64,000 nucleotides of DNA from Actinomycetota bacterium (GCA_009699245.1 WLOQ01000009.1:1-64000); one strand, 5' to 3'. Counted from the stretch's first letter, positions 17,813-27,332 are shown. Made by a program: numbers and translations. The notes: a model not told the origin generated them from the sequence alone.

Positions 17813-18187
17813 TCAGAACGCCGCCTCAAGGTGTTCGAGCGCCGCGAGGTCGCCGCGATCGTCGACCAGCACGCCGATGGCGTCGAATCGGATCTCCTGG
17901 GCGTGCGGCCGAGCCCAGACGTCATGCAGGAAGGCCGCCGCCATGCGCCGCACCTGGCGGCGCTTGCGCTCATGCAGCGCGTCCCAGGGTGTCGGCCCAC
18001 CACGGCCGCAGACGCGGGTCTTGACCTCGGCGAAGACGAGGGTCCGCGCATCACAGACGACGAGGTCGATCTCACCGTGACGTGTGCGGTGGTTGCGCGC
18101 GACCAGCGCGAAGCCGAGGCGCTCGAGGTGCTCGAGGGCGAACTGCTCGCCGGCGCGGCCAATCGCGATGCGTGGGTCGGTGGTCAT
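17813..18187 (-). CDS. yraN: YraN/UPF0102 endonuclease-like protein
   Basis: This encodes 124 residues. The nuclease-like core is complete: GRAGEQFALEHLERLGF, RHGEIDLVVCDARTLVFAEVKTR (E-x-D ... E-x-K). In relatives this gene lies in the same direction as rnhB and comM, often associated with recombination; here it is on the opposite strand, convergent with rnhB (14 nt between stops). The molecular role is not established. Confidence 0.92.
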   Translation of the reverse strand: MTTDPRIAIGRAGEQFALEHLERLGFALVARNHRTRHGEIDLVVCDARTLVFAEVKTRVCGRGGPTPWDALHERKRRQVRRMAAAFLHDVWARPHAQEIRFDAIGVLVDDRGDLAALEHLEAAF

Positions 18188-18353
18188 CGCCGAGATCGTG
18201 CCGCCCGCGATGTTGCAGCTGGGTACGCAGATCGCGGCGAATCCGTCACGCGATGTGGCAGGGTCAGCGCAGGCTGGCGGCAGCGCGACCGGTGCGCGTG
18301 AGACGACACGATCCTGCGCAAGACGCCGTGGCGTTGTGTGACGCGGGCCGCCA

Positions 18354-18359
18354 TAGCGT
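18354..18359 (+). promoter_or_regulatory. -10 box (TAGCGT), leaderless, for comM
   Basis: TAGCGT ends 8 nt before ATG 18368 and lies inside a longer possible frame from GTG 18338, arguing for the ATG start. Confidence 0.55.
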
Positions 18360-18367
18360 CCGCCGCC

Positions 18368-19873
18368 ATGCTGGCTCGCGTCACGACATTCGCCATCGAT
18401 GGCCTCGAACCCCGGGCGGTCACCGTGGAGGCGGACATTCGCTCAGGCCTACCCGCGTTCACGATCGTCGGGCTCGCCGATCGCGCGGTCTCGGAGGCTC
18501 GCGAGCGCGTTCGCGCTGCGCTGCTGAACAGCGGCTTCGAGTTTCCGCTGCGGCGGGTCACCGTCAATCTCGCGCCCGCAAGTCTGCGCAAGGCCGGTCC
18601 CGGCTTCGATCTCGCCATCGCATGCGCGGTGCTCGCAGCCAGCGGGCAGATTTCGCCTGAGCCGCTTGCCGGGCACGGCGTCTTCGGTGAGCTGTCGCTC
18701 GGCGGCGAGATTCGCCCGTGTCGGGGCGTCCTTGCAGCCGCAGAGGGTGCGCGCCAGGCGGGGCTGACGGCCGTCCTTGTCGCCCGCGAACGCATGGGGG
18801 AGGCGGGGCTCGTACCCGGGATCGCCGTCGCGGGAATCGATCGTCTCGCACGCCTTCCGGCAGTCCTCGCGGGCGAGCGCCTCACGCCCCCGTCGGCACC
18901 GGACGTCGCGCCTGACGCGCCGGCGACAGCGGCCGACCTGCTAGATCTCGCGGACGTCCGCGGACAGGCACTGGCGATCGAGGCGCTCGCTGTCGCCGCG
19001 GCCGGTGGCCATAGCCTCCTGCTCGAGGGGCCGCCCGGTACGGGCAAGACCATGCTCGCGCGGCGGCTCCCGTCGATTCTGCCTCCGCTTGAGCCGCAGG
19101 AGGCGCTCGAGGTCACGCGGATCGCGAGCATCGCGGGCCTCCACGAGGGCCACGGCCTCGCGACGCGGCGACCCTTCCGGGCACCCCATCACACGATCTC
19201 TGCGGCCGGGCTCATCGGCGGTGGTCCCGTCCCCGCGCCTGGTGAGGCGACACTCGCCCACCGTGGGGTGCTCTTCCTGGATGAGCTCTCCGAGTTCGAC
19301 CGTCGCGCCCTCGAGTCCCTGCGCCAGCCGCTCGAGGATGGTCACGTGACGGTGGTGCGGGCGAATCGCTCAGCGCGCTTCCCGGCGCGATTCGCACTCA
19401 TCGCCGCCACCAACCCGTGTCCGTGCGGACGTGCCGCGAGCAGCTGCCGCTGCGGGGAGGCCGAGCTCGCCCGGCATCGGCGGCGCCTCTCCGGTCCATT
19501 GATGGATCGCATCGACCTTCATGCGAGCGTCGGTCGCCCGTTGCTCGACGATCTCGTCGGCAGTGCCACCACGAGTTCGGCCGAGGTGCGCGATCGGGTC
19601 GTCGCGGCGCGCGAGCGCCAGCGCGCGCGTGGCCGCCAGGCGAACGCGGAGCTGCGCGGCGCGGCGCTCGAACGCGCACTCCAGCTCACGAGCGCCGCCG
19701 AGCGGCTCTTCGCACGCGCCTACGACGCGGACGGGCTCAGCGCGCGCGGACGCGACCGTGCGCTTCGGGTCGCCCGGACCGTCGCGGACCTCGATGGGAG
19801 CGATCGCGTGGACCGCGAGCACGTGGCCGCCGCACTCGCGCATCGGCGCAGGGACGCGGAGGCGCTCGCATGA
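18368..19873 (+). CDS. comM: ComM/YifB-type Mg-chelatase-like AAA+ ATPase
   Basis: This encodes 501 residues from MLARVTTFAIDGLEPRAV. The N-terminal Lon-protease-like domain is followed by AAA+ motifs: Walker A LLEGPPGTGKTMLARRLP, Walker B VLFLDELSEF, sensor ATNPCPCG with a cysteine-rich loop (CPCG...CRCG), then DRIDLH. ComM is a hexameric helicase promoting branch migration in natural transformation. The start was set by family fit and the leaderless promoter. Its stop overlaps the dprA start (ATGA). Confidence 0.95.
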   Translation: MLARVTTFAIDGLEPRAVTVEADIRSGLPAFTIVGLADRAVSEARERVRAALLNSGFEFPLRRVTVNLAPASLRKAGPGFDLAIACAVLAASGQISPEPLAGHGVFGELSLGGEIRPCRGVLAAAEGARQAGLTAVLVARERMGEAGLVPGIAVAGIDRLARLPAVLAGERLTPPSAPDVAPDAPATAADLLDLADVRGQALAIEALAVAAAGGHSLLLEGPPGTGKTMLARRLPSILPPLEPQEALEVTRIASIAGLHEGHGLATRRPFRAPHHTISAAGLIGGGPVPAPGEATLAHRGVLFLDELSEFDRRALESLRQPLEDGHVTVVRANRSARFPARFALIAATNPCPCGRAASSCRCGEAELARHRRRLSGPLMDRIDLHASVGRPLLDDLVGSATTSSAEVRDRVVAARERQRARGRQANAELRGAALERALQLTSAAERLFARAYDADGLSARGRDRALRVARTVADLDGSDRVDREHVAAALAHRRRDAEALA

Positions 19874-20985
19874 GACCGCTCCAGGATGTCTGCAGCGACT
19901 GCGCACGCCGGTCCTGGACGGTCGCCCGCCTCGCCGGGCACCTCGAGCAGTGCCGGGGGTCCGGGGACGTCGTGCGTGAGGTGCTAGCACTCGACGACCG
20001 CAGCCTCATCAGCGCGCTCGGGGGCCGCGAGATGGGCGCGATCCTCAGTGAGTGGGCGGCCGTCCGGCCGACGGATCTCCTCGCCGACTGGTCGCGTGCC
20101 GGGACCTCGGCGATCTGCCGCCACGCTGGCACCTATCCGGGCGGGCTCCTCGACCTCGCTGACCTTCCGGCGGTGCTGCACCTCCACGGCGATCCGGGAC
20201 GGCTGCGGGGCTTGGTGGGTCCGCAGGCGCGCACGGTCGCCATCGTCGGAGCCCGCCGCGCCTCGGTCGAGGGCCGCGAAACGGCTGCAGCGCTCGCACG
20301 CGGGCTCTCCGCCGCCGGCGTGACAGTCGTGAGCGGGATGGCGCTCGGGGTCGACTCGGCCGCGCATGAAGGAGCGCTCGCTGCCGGCGCACGCACGCTG
20401 ACGGTGCTCGCGTGCGGTCCGTCCCGTCCCTATCCCGCCCGTCGCGCGGCGCTGCATGCCGAGCTTTCGCAGCGCGCGCTCGTGCTCTCTGAGCTGCCAC
20501 CGGGGATGGCGCCCTGGCGGTGGGCCTTCCCTGCCCGCAACCGCATCATCGCCGGACTCGCCGAAATGACGGTTGTCGTCGAGGCTGCCGATCGGTCAGG
20601 GTCGCTGATCACCGCGGACATCGCCCTGCAGCTCGGCCGCGACGTCGGCGCGGTCCCGGGCTCGCCGGCTGTGTGGCGCTCGGTCGGGTCCAACCAGCTC
20701 CTGCGTGATGGTGCGGTCTTCGTACGCAGCGCGGAGGACGTGCTCGATGCGGTCCTCGGCGTCGGACGCACGCGTGCCGCCGCGGGAGGGCACGTGCCAC
20801 CGCCGCCCGACCTCGAACCCGAGCTCGTCGCGCTGCTCCATGCCGTGGAGCTCGCGGACGGCGCAGTCGCGGGCCTGGCCGAGACGCCGGCGGCAGCCCG
20901 AGCCACGCTCGCGGGGCTCACGGAGCTCGAGCTCCTCGGACTCGTCGAACACCGCGGTGGGCGCTACGTCAGGCGGCGGGCGTGA
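19870..20985 (+). CDS. dprA: DNA-processing protein DprA
   Basis: This encodes 371 residues. The Rossmann core has TVAIVGARRASVEGRETA, VSGMALGVDSAAHEGAL, FPARNRIIAGL and EAADRSGSLITA. A C-terminal winged-helix-like part follows. The N-terminus carries CSDCARRSW, a cysteine pair unusual for the family. DprA loads RecA on incoming single-stranded DNA. Overlaps comM by 4 nt, so the two are probably translated together. Confidence 0.95.
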   Translation: MRPLQDVCSDCARRSWTVARLAGHLEQCRGSGDVVREVLALDDRSLISALGGREMGAILSEWAAVRPTDLLADWSRAGTSAICRHAGTYPGGLLDLADLPAVLHLHGDPGRLRGLVGPQARTVAIVGARRASVEGRETAAALARGLSAAGVTVVSGMALGVDSAAHEGALAAGARTLTVLACGPSRPYPARRAALHAELSQRALVLSELPPGMAPWRWAFPARNRIIAGLAEMTVVVEAADRSGSLITADIALQLGRDVGAVPGSPAVWRSVGSNQLLRDGAVFVRSAEDVLDAVLGVGRTRAAAGGHVPPPPDLEPELVALLHAVELADGAVAGLAETPAAARATLAGLTELELLGLVEHRGGRYVRRRA

Positions 20986-21009
20986 CGCGCTCCCGCCCCG
21001 AGGCGCGCC

Positions 21010-21015
21010 TATGCT
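21010..21015 (+). promoter_or_regulatory. -10 box (TATGCT), leaderless, for thiD
   Basis: TATGCT ends 9 nt before ATG 21025, but only 3 nt before GTG 21019; this decides for 21025. Confidence 0.55.
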
Positions 21016-21024
21016 CCCGTGACG

Positions 21025-21831
21025 ATGAGCGGTTCCCGCGTGATTCCCGTGTGCCTCGCGATCGCCGGTTCGGACTCCGGTGGCGGTGCAGGAATCCAAG
21101 CGGACCTCAAGGCCTTTGCGATGGCCGGTGTCCACGGAGCGACGGCGATCACGGCGATCACCGCGCAGAACACCAGAGCGGTCATCGCGGTCGAGGCTGT
21201 GTCGCCGGCGCTCATCCTCGCCCAGGTACGCGCGGTCGTCGAGGACCTGGGCGTCCAGGCGGTCAAGACCGGGATGCTCGGCGGCCCGGAGACGATCGCC
21301 GCCGTCGCGCAGGCGCTCGGCGAGCTGCCGCGCGGAGTGCCGATCGTGGTGGACCCGGTCATGGTCGCCGAGTCCGGCGCCCGCCTCCTCGCCGGGGAGG
21401 CAGAGGCGGTACTGCGGGACACCATCCTGCCGCTCGCGACCGTCGTGACGCCGAACGTGCCTGAGGCCCGCGCCATCACGGGCCGTCACGAACTCGACGG
21501 GGCGGACCTCGCCCGCGCGGTCCTCGCGCTCGGTCCGCGGGTCGTGGTCCTCACTGGCGGGCACCGCGACGTCGCGACCGACGTCCTCGTGGACGCAGAC
21601 GGGATCGAGGAGATCGCCGGACCGCGTCATCCAGACGGCGCCGCGCATGGCTCCGGATGCACGCACGCATCGACACTCGCTGCCCGGCTCGCGCTCGGGG
21701 ATGACCCGCGGGCCGCGGCCCGCCATGCGCGGAGGATCGCGGGCGACGCCGTTCGCGACGGCCTGCGAGACATCGGCAACGGGCCCGGACCGGTCGACGT
21801 CCTCGGGCTCCTACGCCGCGCGGCGCGCTGA
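21025..21831 (+). CDS. thiD: Hydroxymethylpyrimidine (phosphate) kinase
   Basis: This encodes 268 residues. Ribokinase-fold motifs are present: [67 protein letters not shown] and the anion-hole region [13 protein letters not shown]. It phosphorylates the pyrimidine half of thiamine. No other thiamine gene is near, so a pyridoxal-kinase-like side activity cannot be excluded. Confidence 0.93.
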   Translation: MSGSRVIPVCLAIAGSDSGGGAGIQADLKAFAMAGVHGATAITAITAQNTRAVIAVEAVSPALILAQVRAVVEDLGVQAVKTGMLGGPETIAAVAQALGELPRGVPIVVDPVMVAESGARLLAGEAEAVLRDTILPLATVVTPNVPEARAITGRHELDGADLARAVLALGPRVVVLTGGHRDVATDVLVDADGIEEIAGPRHPDGAAHGSGCTHASTLAARLALGDDPRAAARHARRIAGDAVRDGLRDIGNGPGPVDVLGLLRRAAR

Positions 21832-21885
21832 GTGGCCGCCATCCGACCCGGCTTGCGCGGCGCGACGTCGGCGCGGTCGCACGGT

Positions 21886-21891
21886 TACTGT
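21886..21891 (+). promoter_or_regulatory. -10 box (TACTGT) for ilvD
   Basis: TACTGT ends 10 nt before GTG 21902, with no Shine-Dalgarno. Confidence 0.45.
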
Positions 21892-21901
21892 CCCTGAGAC
21901 C

Positions 21902-23593
21902 GTGACCGAGAATCTCAGCTATCTCAAGCACAAGAGCGCAGCGCTCACCGAGGGCCCCGAGCGCGCCGCTGCGCGCGCCTACCTCAAGGGCATCGGATAC
22001 GACGACGAGGCGCTCGCGAAGCCGATCATCGGCGTCGCCTCGACCTGGATCGAGACGATGCCGTGCAACTTCCACCTGCGCGCCCTCGCAGCAAAGGTGA
22101 AGGAGGGTGTCCGCGCCGCCGGCGGCACGCCGATGGAGTTCAACACGATCGCCATCTCGGACGGCATCACGATGGGCACCAGCGGGATGAAGACGTCGCT
22201 CGTCTCCCGCGAGGTCATCGCCGACTCGATCGAACTCGTGGGACGCGGTCACCTCTTCGACGGCGTCGTCGCGCTTTCCGGCTGCGACAAGACGATCCCC
22301 GGAACGGTCATGGCGCTCGCGCGGCTCAACGTGCCGTCCGTGATGCTCTACGGCGGATCGATCCCCCCGGGCCGCTTCCGCGGTGAGGACGTCACGATCC
22401 AGCAGGTCTTCGAGGCCGTCGGTGCGCACGCCGCCGGCAAGATGAGCGACGAGGATCTGCACGAGCTCGAAGGCGTCGCCAGTCCGGGTGCGGGCGCGTG
22501 CGGCGGCCAGTTCACGGCGAACACGATGGCGATGGCCTTCGAGATCCTCGGGATCTCCCCGATGGGCTCCTCGATGGTGCCCGCGCAGCACAAGAGCAAG
22601 GCGCAGGTCGCTCACGAGGCGGGAGAGCTCATCATCGACGTGCTCAAGCGCGATCTGAAGCCCAAGGACATCATCACCCGCGAGAGCCTGGAGAACGCGA
22701 TCGCCGGGGTGGCGGTCAGCGGCGGCTCCACGAACGCGGTGCTCCACCTGCTGGCACTCGCGCGCGAGGCCGGGGTCGAGCTCGACATCGACGACTTCGA
22801 TCGCATCAACGAGCGCACTCCGCTCCTCTGCGATCTCCAGCCCGGCGGGAAGTACGTCGCGGTCGACCTCTTTGAAGCGGGCGGCGTGCCGCTTGTCGTG
22901 AAGCGCATGCGCGAGCTCGGCGTCCTCCACGAGAACGCGATCACCGTTGACGGGCTCACCGTCGGCGAGCACGCCGATCGCGCGACGGAGACCGCCGGGC
23001 AGCCGGTCGTCCACGCCGTCTCCGATCCGATCAAGCCGACCGGCGGCATCCAGATCCTCCGCGGCAACCTTGCGCCAGAGGGCTCCGTCGTGAAGCTCGT
23101 AGGTCACGAGCGGCGTCTGCACAAGGGGCCCGCGCGCGTCTTCGAGAATGAGGAGCTTGCGATGGAGGCGGTCCTCGGAGGCGCCATCGCCGCCGGCGAC
23201 GTCGTGATTATCCGCAACGAGGGCCCGGCAGGCGGTCCCGGGATGCGGGAGATGCTCGCGGTGACCGCCGCCATCAACGGCGCCGGCCTCGGCGAGGAGG
23301 TGGCGCTCATCACCGATGGCCGCTTCTCCGGTGCGACCCATGGCTTCACCGTCGGGCACGTCGCTCCTGAGGCCTTCCGCGGCGGCCCCATCGCCGCGGT
23401 TCGCGACGGCGACCTCGTCACGATCGACGTCGATGCTCGGCGCCTCGATGTCGACCTGACCGACGCCGTCATCGCTGAACGGATCGCAGCCTACGTCGCG
23501 CCGCCGAACAGCGACCGGACCGGCGTCCTCGGCAAGTACGCGGCGCTCGTCGGCAGCGCCTCCGCCGGAGCCGTCACCCTGGCCGACGGCTGA
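21902..23593 (+). CDS. ilvD: Dihydroxy-acid dehydratase
   Basis: This encodes 563 residues, normal length. The three iron-sulfur cysteines lie in [20 protein letters not shown] and [13 protein letters not shown]. The active-site and substrate segments [19 protein letters not shown] and [10 protein letters not shown] are present. It makes the 2-oxo acids for valine, isoleucine and leucine. Relatives with this cysteine set carry a [2Fe-2S] or [4Fe-4S] cluster. Other ilv genes are not in the window. GTG start ([18 protein letters not shown]). Confidence 0.96.
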   Translation: MTENLSYLKHKSAALTEGPERAAARAYLKGIGYDDEALAKPIIGVASTWIETMPCNFHLRALAAKVKEGVRAAGGTPMEFNTIAISDGITMGTSGMKTSLVSREVIADSIELVGRGHLFDGVVALSGCDKTIPGTVMALARLNVPSVMLYGGSIPPGRFRGEDVTIQQVFEAVGAHAAGKMSDEDLHELEGVASPGAGACGGQFTANTMAMAFEILGISPMGSSMVPAQHKSKAQVAHEAGELIIDVLKRDLKPKDIITRESLENAIAGVAVSGGSTNAVLHLLALAREAGVELDIDDFDRINERTPLLCDLQPGGKYVAVDLFEAGGVPLVVKRMRELGVLHENAITVDGLTVGEHADRATETAGQPVVHAVSDPIKPTGGIQILRGNLAPEGSVVKLVGHERRLHKGPARVFENEELAMEAVLGGAIAAGDVVIIRNEGPAGGPGMREMLAVTAAINGAGLGEEVALITDGRFSGATHGFTVGHVAPEAFRGGPIAAVRDGDLVTIDVDARRLDVDLTDAVIAERIAAYVAPPNSDRTGVLGKYAALVGSASAGAVTLADG

Positions 23594-23604
23594 GCAGCCG
23601 TCCA

Positions 23605-24165
23605 ATGCGCATCGCCATCGACATCGACTCGACGCTGCACCATTACTGGGACCAGTTCTCCCACGCGGTGCGCGAGCAGTTCGGCATCGACATGCCGTAC
23701 GAGGGCCAGACCTCCTGGGGTATCACGCGCCTCGAACTCGACCAGATCAAGGCCGCCGTCCTCTACACCCACAGCGACGAGGTCGTTGCAGCGGCTGAGC
23801 CGTACGATGGCGCCGTCGACGTCGTGAACTCCTGGCACGAGGCCGGGCACTACATCCACATCACGAGCCACCGGTCGGACACCGCCTTCGACGCCACGAC
23901 GCGGTGGCTCGAGGCGATCGGCCTGCGCTACGACGACCTGCACTGCTCGTTCGACAAGCTCACGCGCTGTCGCGAACTCGGGATGGAGCTCCTCGTGGAC
24001 GACAGCCCTGTGAACCTCGAAGGAGCGCTCGAGCTCGGGATGATGGGGGCGACCATCATCCATCCGTGGAACCGCGAGCTCGTCGCCAGCGGCCGCGTGA
24101 TCGGCGCCGCCGCGTGGCCCGAGCTCGGTCTCGCGCTCGCGCCGTTGCTGCACCGCGCCGCCTGA
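23605..24165 (+). CDS. HAD-family 5'(3')-deoxyribonucleotidase-like phosphatase
   Basis: This encodes 186 residues. HAD motif I is IDIDSTLHHYW (D-x-D), motif II ITSHRSDTA, motif IV ELLVDDSPVNLEGAL. The cap region and WHEAGHYIHITSHR resemble the NT5C-type nucleotidases. It starts 11 nt after ilvD and may be cotranscribed. Substrate not determined. Confidence 0.82.
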   Translation: MRIAIDIDSTLHHYWDQFSHAVREQFGIDMPYEGQTSWGITRLELDQIKAAVLYTHSDEVVAAAEPYDGAVDVVNSWHEAGHYIHITSHRSDTAFDATTRWLEAIGLRYDDLHCSFDKLTRCRELGMELLVDDSPVNLEGALELGMMGATIIHPWNRELVASGRVIGAAAWPELGLALAPLLHRAA

Positions 24166-24215
24166 CCCACCGCGCCAGCAGGCTTGCAGTGGTCGTGCGC
24201 CGTCGGCGTGTGACC

Positions 24216-24221
24216 TATTCT
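24216..24221 (+). promoter_or_regulatory. -10 box (TATTCT), leaderless, for L,D-transpeptidase
   Basis: TATTCT ends 7 nt before ATG 24229. A GTGAG directly before ATG is too close to act as a Shine-Dalgarno. Confidence 0.55.
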
Positions 24222-24228
24222 CGGTGAG

Positions 24229-25290
24229 ATGGCGGGCCCGCAGCGCTCACTCTTGCGTCGCCCCTGGTTCATCGTCGGCGGGACCGTGGCGCTCATCGCC
24301 CTCGTCGTCGTCGCCTTCGCCTTCGTCTACGACGCCGCACGCACGGATCGGATCGCGGACGGCGTCACGATCGGCGGCGTCGCGGTCGGGGGGATGTCGA
24401 GCGGGCAGGCCCGCAACCAGCTGCGCACAGCGCTCGTCGAGCCACTCGCCGAGCCGATCGTGGTGCGCCGCGATGGGCGGGAATGGCACCTGACGCCGCG
24501 CGAAGCGAAGGTCCGCGTCGACATCGACGCGAGCGTCGACGCCGCGCTCGCGCGCAGCCGCGAGGGCTCGTTCCTCAGCCGCAGCGTGCGCTCGATCGCC
24601 GGAACAGAGCTCGGGCTGTCGTTGACGCCGGAAGCGACGTACTCGCACTCCGCCGTCACGCGCCTCGTGTCGCGCGCGCGGCGTGGGGTGCGCACCCAGC
24701 CGCGCGACGCGGAGCTCGTATTCAGTGGCTCGCGCCTGGCCCCGAGGCCCTCGCGCAACGGTGCGGTCCTCGAGCAGCAGCGACTCGAACGCGACCTTCG
24801 GGCGGTCATGCTCGCCCCAGGCGCGACGCGCACCGTCGTCGCGCACACGCGCGCGATCAGGCCGAAGGTGACGACGGCGCAGCTCGGTGCGCGCTATCCG
24901 GAGCTCATTACCGTCAATCGCTCGCGATTTCGCCTCGTCCTCTACCGCAACCTGCGCCGCTTCAAGGTCTACAAGATCGCCGTCGGGCGCGCGGGGCTTG
25001 AAACGCCCGCCGGGCTCTACTCGATCCAGGACAAGCAGGAGAACCCGTCGTGGCACGTGCCGAAGAGCGACTGGGCTGGGGACCTGGCGGGGAAGGTCAT
25101 CCCGCCCGGACCGACCAATCCGATCCAGGCGCGCTGGATGGGCCTCCACGACGGGGCCGGCATCCACGGGACGACGGACATCGCGTCGCTGGGGTCCGCG
25201 GCATCGCACGGTTGCGTCCGCATGGCGATCCCGGACGTCATCGACCTCTACGACCGCGTTGCGGTCGGAACGCCCGTCTACATCTCCTGA
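24229..25290 (+). CDS. L,D-transpeptidase with peptidoglycan-binding-4 domain
   Basis: This encodes 353 residues. An N-terminal membrane anchor (FIVGGTVALIALVVVAFAFV) precedes a PG_binding_4-like domain (DGVTIGGVAVGGMSSGQA, about 40-150). The YkuD catalytic domain is C-terminal: LITVNRSRFRLVLYRNL, GLETPAGLYSI, and the catalytic HGTTDIASLGSAASHGCVRM (His and Cys). It makes 3-3 crosslinks or attaches proteins in peptidoglycan outside the membrane. Ends in VYIS directly before a convergent small gene, overlapping by 13 nt. Confidence 0.92.
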   Translation: MAGPQRSLLRRPWFIVGGTVALIALVVVAFAFVYDAARTDRIADGVTIGGVAVGGMSSGQARNQLRTALVEPLAEPIVVRRDGREWHLTPREAKVRVDIDASVDAALARSREGSFLSRSVRSIAGTELGLSLTPEATYSHSAVTRLVSRARRGVRTQPRDAELVFSGSRLAPRPSRNGAVLEQQRLERDLRAVMLAPGATRTVVAHTRAIRPKVTTAQLGARYPELITVNRSRFRLVLYRNLRRFKVYKIAVGRAGLETPAGLYSIQDKQENPSWHVPKSDWAGDLAGKVIPPGPTNPIQARWMGLHDGAGIHGTTDIASLGSAASHGCVRMAIPDVIDLYDRVAVGTPVYIS

Positions 25291-25583
25291 TCGCCCTGCG
25301 GGACGCCGTCCCGTGCGCGGAGTTCCTCGACGTCGACTTCCTCCCAACCGCGCTCGACGAGCAGGGCATGGTGGCTGCTGTGGCGAAGAACCAGCGAGCC
25401 GATGAAGATTCCCTTCTCCTCACGTCGCAGCACGGCGTACCAGAGCGTCGTCGCGTCGTCCGTGCCGCGGATGCGCAGCCACGGGCGTTGCGGCTCCTCG
25501 CGGGGCGTCGCAACGCCCTCGGCGAGCAGCTGCCGGCGAGTCGCGACCTGACCCGTGGACGTGTCGATGAAGAAGACGGCCAT
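25278..25583 (-). CDS. Conserved-looking small hypothetical protein
   Basis: This encodes 101 residues starting MAVFFIDTSTGQVATRRQLL, with WLRIRGTDDATTLWYAVLRR and LVLRHSSHHALLVERGWEEV. No family is recognised. Support for a real gene comes from a TATCCT box on the minus strand exactly 8 nt before the ATG, like its neighbours. It is convergent with the transpeptidase, and its start codon overlaps head-to-head with that of the recombinase (CATG at 25581-25584). Confidence 0.6.
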   Translation of the reverse strand: MAVFFIDTSTGQVATRRQLLAEGVATPREEPQRPWLRIRGTDDATTLWYAVLRREEKGIFIGSLVLRHSSHHALLVERGWEEVDVEELRARDGVPQGDQEM

Positions 25584-26502
25584 GGTCGGCGAGGATACGG
25601 ACAGCGCCATCGCTCCGTCATGGCGCAGCGCGCTCGTCCTCCTCGACGATGACCTGCGCCGACGTGGCGCAGCGCAGCGCACCCGCCGGGCGTACGGCGC
25701 GGACGTCGAGCAGTTCGTCATCTGGGCCAGTGAGCGCGGGCTCGACCCCGAGCTGACCTCCCCCCGCGAGCTGCGCCGCTACGCCGCGCTCCTTGGGGAG
25801 CGTCGCCTCGCGGCCACGACGGTCGCGCGCAAACTCGCCTCGCTGCGCGCCTGCTTTCGGGCCCTGCGCGAGCATGGCGTCGTGACGCAGAACCCCGTGG
25901 AGCTGGTCGGCGCGCCGCGGCGCCCGGACTATCTGCCGCGCGTCCTGCGGGCCGAGGAGCTCGCCGCGCTGCTCGATCGCATTCCCGCGCGAACACCGCT
26001 CGAGCTGCGCGATCGGGCGCTCTTTGAGATCGCCTATGCGTGCGGCCTGCGCGCGGAGGAGCTCGTCAACCTCGATGTCACGTCGGTCCTCTTCGACAGT
26101 GAGGAGCTGCGGGTCGAAGGCAAGGGCGGGCGCACGCGCATCGTGCCGGCCGGAGAGCCGGCGCTCCGTGCGCTCACCGCGTATTTGGAGCGCGGTCGCC
26201 CGCCGCTCGCCGGCCGCGGGGACGAGGCCGCGCTCTTTCTCTCGAAGTCCGGGCGGCGACTGCAGACCTCGGATGTGCGCCGGCGCCTGCGGGTGTGGGC
26301 GCGCGCAGCGTCCGTCCAGGGCGGCGTGTCGCCGCATGCGCTGCGGCATTCATTCGCGACGCATCTGCTCGATGGTGGCGCCGACCTGCGGGCGATCCAG
26401 GAGATGCTCGGGCACAGCAGTATCTCCACGACCCAGATCTACACTCGGGTAGAGTCCGCGCGGCTCAAAAGCGCATACCGAAGCAGCCACCCGCGAGCCT
26501 GA
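25582..26502 (+). CDS. Tyrosine recombinase XerC/XerD-like
   Basis: This encodes 306 residues, usual Xer length. The N-terminal SAM-like domain (TRRAYGADVEQFVIWA, LAATTVARKLASLRACFRAL) precedes the catalytic domain: Arg in YACGLRAEELVNL, Lys in VEGKGGRTRIVP, HALRHSFATHLL (His, Arg), LGHSSISTTQIYTRV (His, Tyr). It resolves chromosome dimers at dif with a partner. XerC against XerD cannot be told from this window. The start is uncertain (ATG 25582, or ATG 25567 and GTG 25555 upstream). No phage or integron genes adjoin, so it looks chromosomal. Confidence 0.9.
   Translation: MVGEDTDSAIAPSWRSALVLLDDDLRRRGAAQRTRRAYGADVEQFVIWASERGLDPELTSPRELRRYAALLGERRLAATTVARKLASLRACFRALREHGVVTQNPVELVGAPRRPDYLPRVLRAEELAALLDRIPARTPLELRDRALFEIAYACGLRAEELVNLDVTSVLFDSEELRVEGKGGRTRIVPAGEPALRALTAYLERGRPPLAGRGDEAALFLSKSGRRLQTSDVRRRLRVWARAASVQGGVSPHALRHSFATHLLDGGADLRAIQEMLGHSSISTTQIYTRVESARLKSAYRSSHPRA
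25592..25597 (-). promoter_or_regulatory. -10 box (TATCCT), leaderless, for the 25583 gene
   Basis: On the minus strand TATCCT is followed by 8 nt and ATG. It lies inside the xerC coding region. Confidence 0.5.
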
Positions 26503-26512
26503 CGACCTGACC

Positions 26513-27288
26513 ATGGAACCGAACGTGAAGCAGGTCGAGCTGCGGGATCTGTGGCGCCGCTACAAGCAGGATGGCGACGACTCTGCACGCGACGCCTCGT
26601 CGTCGCCTACGCCCCGCTGGTGAAGTACGTCGCCGGCAGGATGGCGTCCGGGCTTCCGTCTCATGTCGACGAGGCGGATCTCATCTCCTACGGCCTCTTC
26701 GGCCTGATCAATGCGATCGAGCGCTTCGAACTCGAGCGCGAGATCAAGTTCGAGACCTATGGGATCACGCGCATCCGGGGGGCGATCATCGACGAGCTGC
26801 GCGCACAGGACTGGGTTCCGCGGTCGGTGCGAGCCAAGGCGCGCGAGATCGAGCGTGCGCACCAGAAGCTTGAGCATCGGCTCCAGCGCGCCCCGACCGA
26901 CGAGGAGATGGCCGCCGAGCTCAAGATCACGGTCGATGAGTTCCAGGAGACGATCGTGCAGATCTCGAACTCCTCGATCGTCGCGCTCGACGAACTCTGG
27001 TCCACGGGCGACTCAGGCGGCGATCAGGTCTCGCTGCTCGACACGCTCGCGGACGATCACGCCGCGGACCCGGCAGCGGCGCTCGACCGCACCGAGCTGC
27101 GCGATCGTGTGGCCGATGCCATTGCCCGCTTGCCCGAGCGCGAGAAGCTCGTGATCGCCCTCTATTACTACGAGAACCTCACCTTGCGCGAGATCGGCGA
27201 GGTCCTTGGCGTGACGGAGTCGCGGGTCTCGCAGCTGCACACGAAGGCCGTTCTGCGGCTGCGCGCGCGGATGAGCACCGAGGACTGA
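26513..27288 (+). CDS. WhiG/FliA-type sigma factor, frameshifted near its start
   Basis: ATG 26513 gives MEPNVKQVELRDLWRRYKQ...SARD, the usual beginning of this family. After GAC at 26591 the frame should continue RLVVAYAPLVKYVAGRM, but that reads one frame over: GACCGC has become GACGC, loss of one C near 26593. The rest is complete: region 2 (DLISYGLFGLINAIERF, FETYGITRIRGAIIDELR), region 3, and region 4 (LTLREIGEVLGVTESRVSQLH). Such factors drive motility or differentiation genes. If the frameshift is real, a shorter product from GTG 26551 would lack the proper start but keep region 2. Follows xerC by 10 nt. Confidence 0.85.
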
Positions 27289-27318
27289 GAGGAGTCCCGG
27301 CCGGCGGGCTGCCGCTGG

Positions 27319-27324
27319 TACCCT
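27319..27324 (+). promoter_or_regulatory. -10 box (TACCCT), leaderless, for the 27333 gene
   Basis: TACCCT ends 8 nt before GTG 27333. Confidence 0.5.
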
Positions 27325-27332
27325 CGACTGCC

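Noticed and set aside
27282-27297. GGACT/AGTCC hairpin at the end of the sigma gene as terminator
   Set aside because: Only 5 bp, overlaps the stop codon and has no T run.
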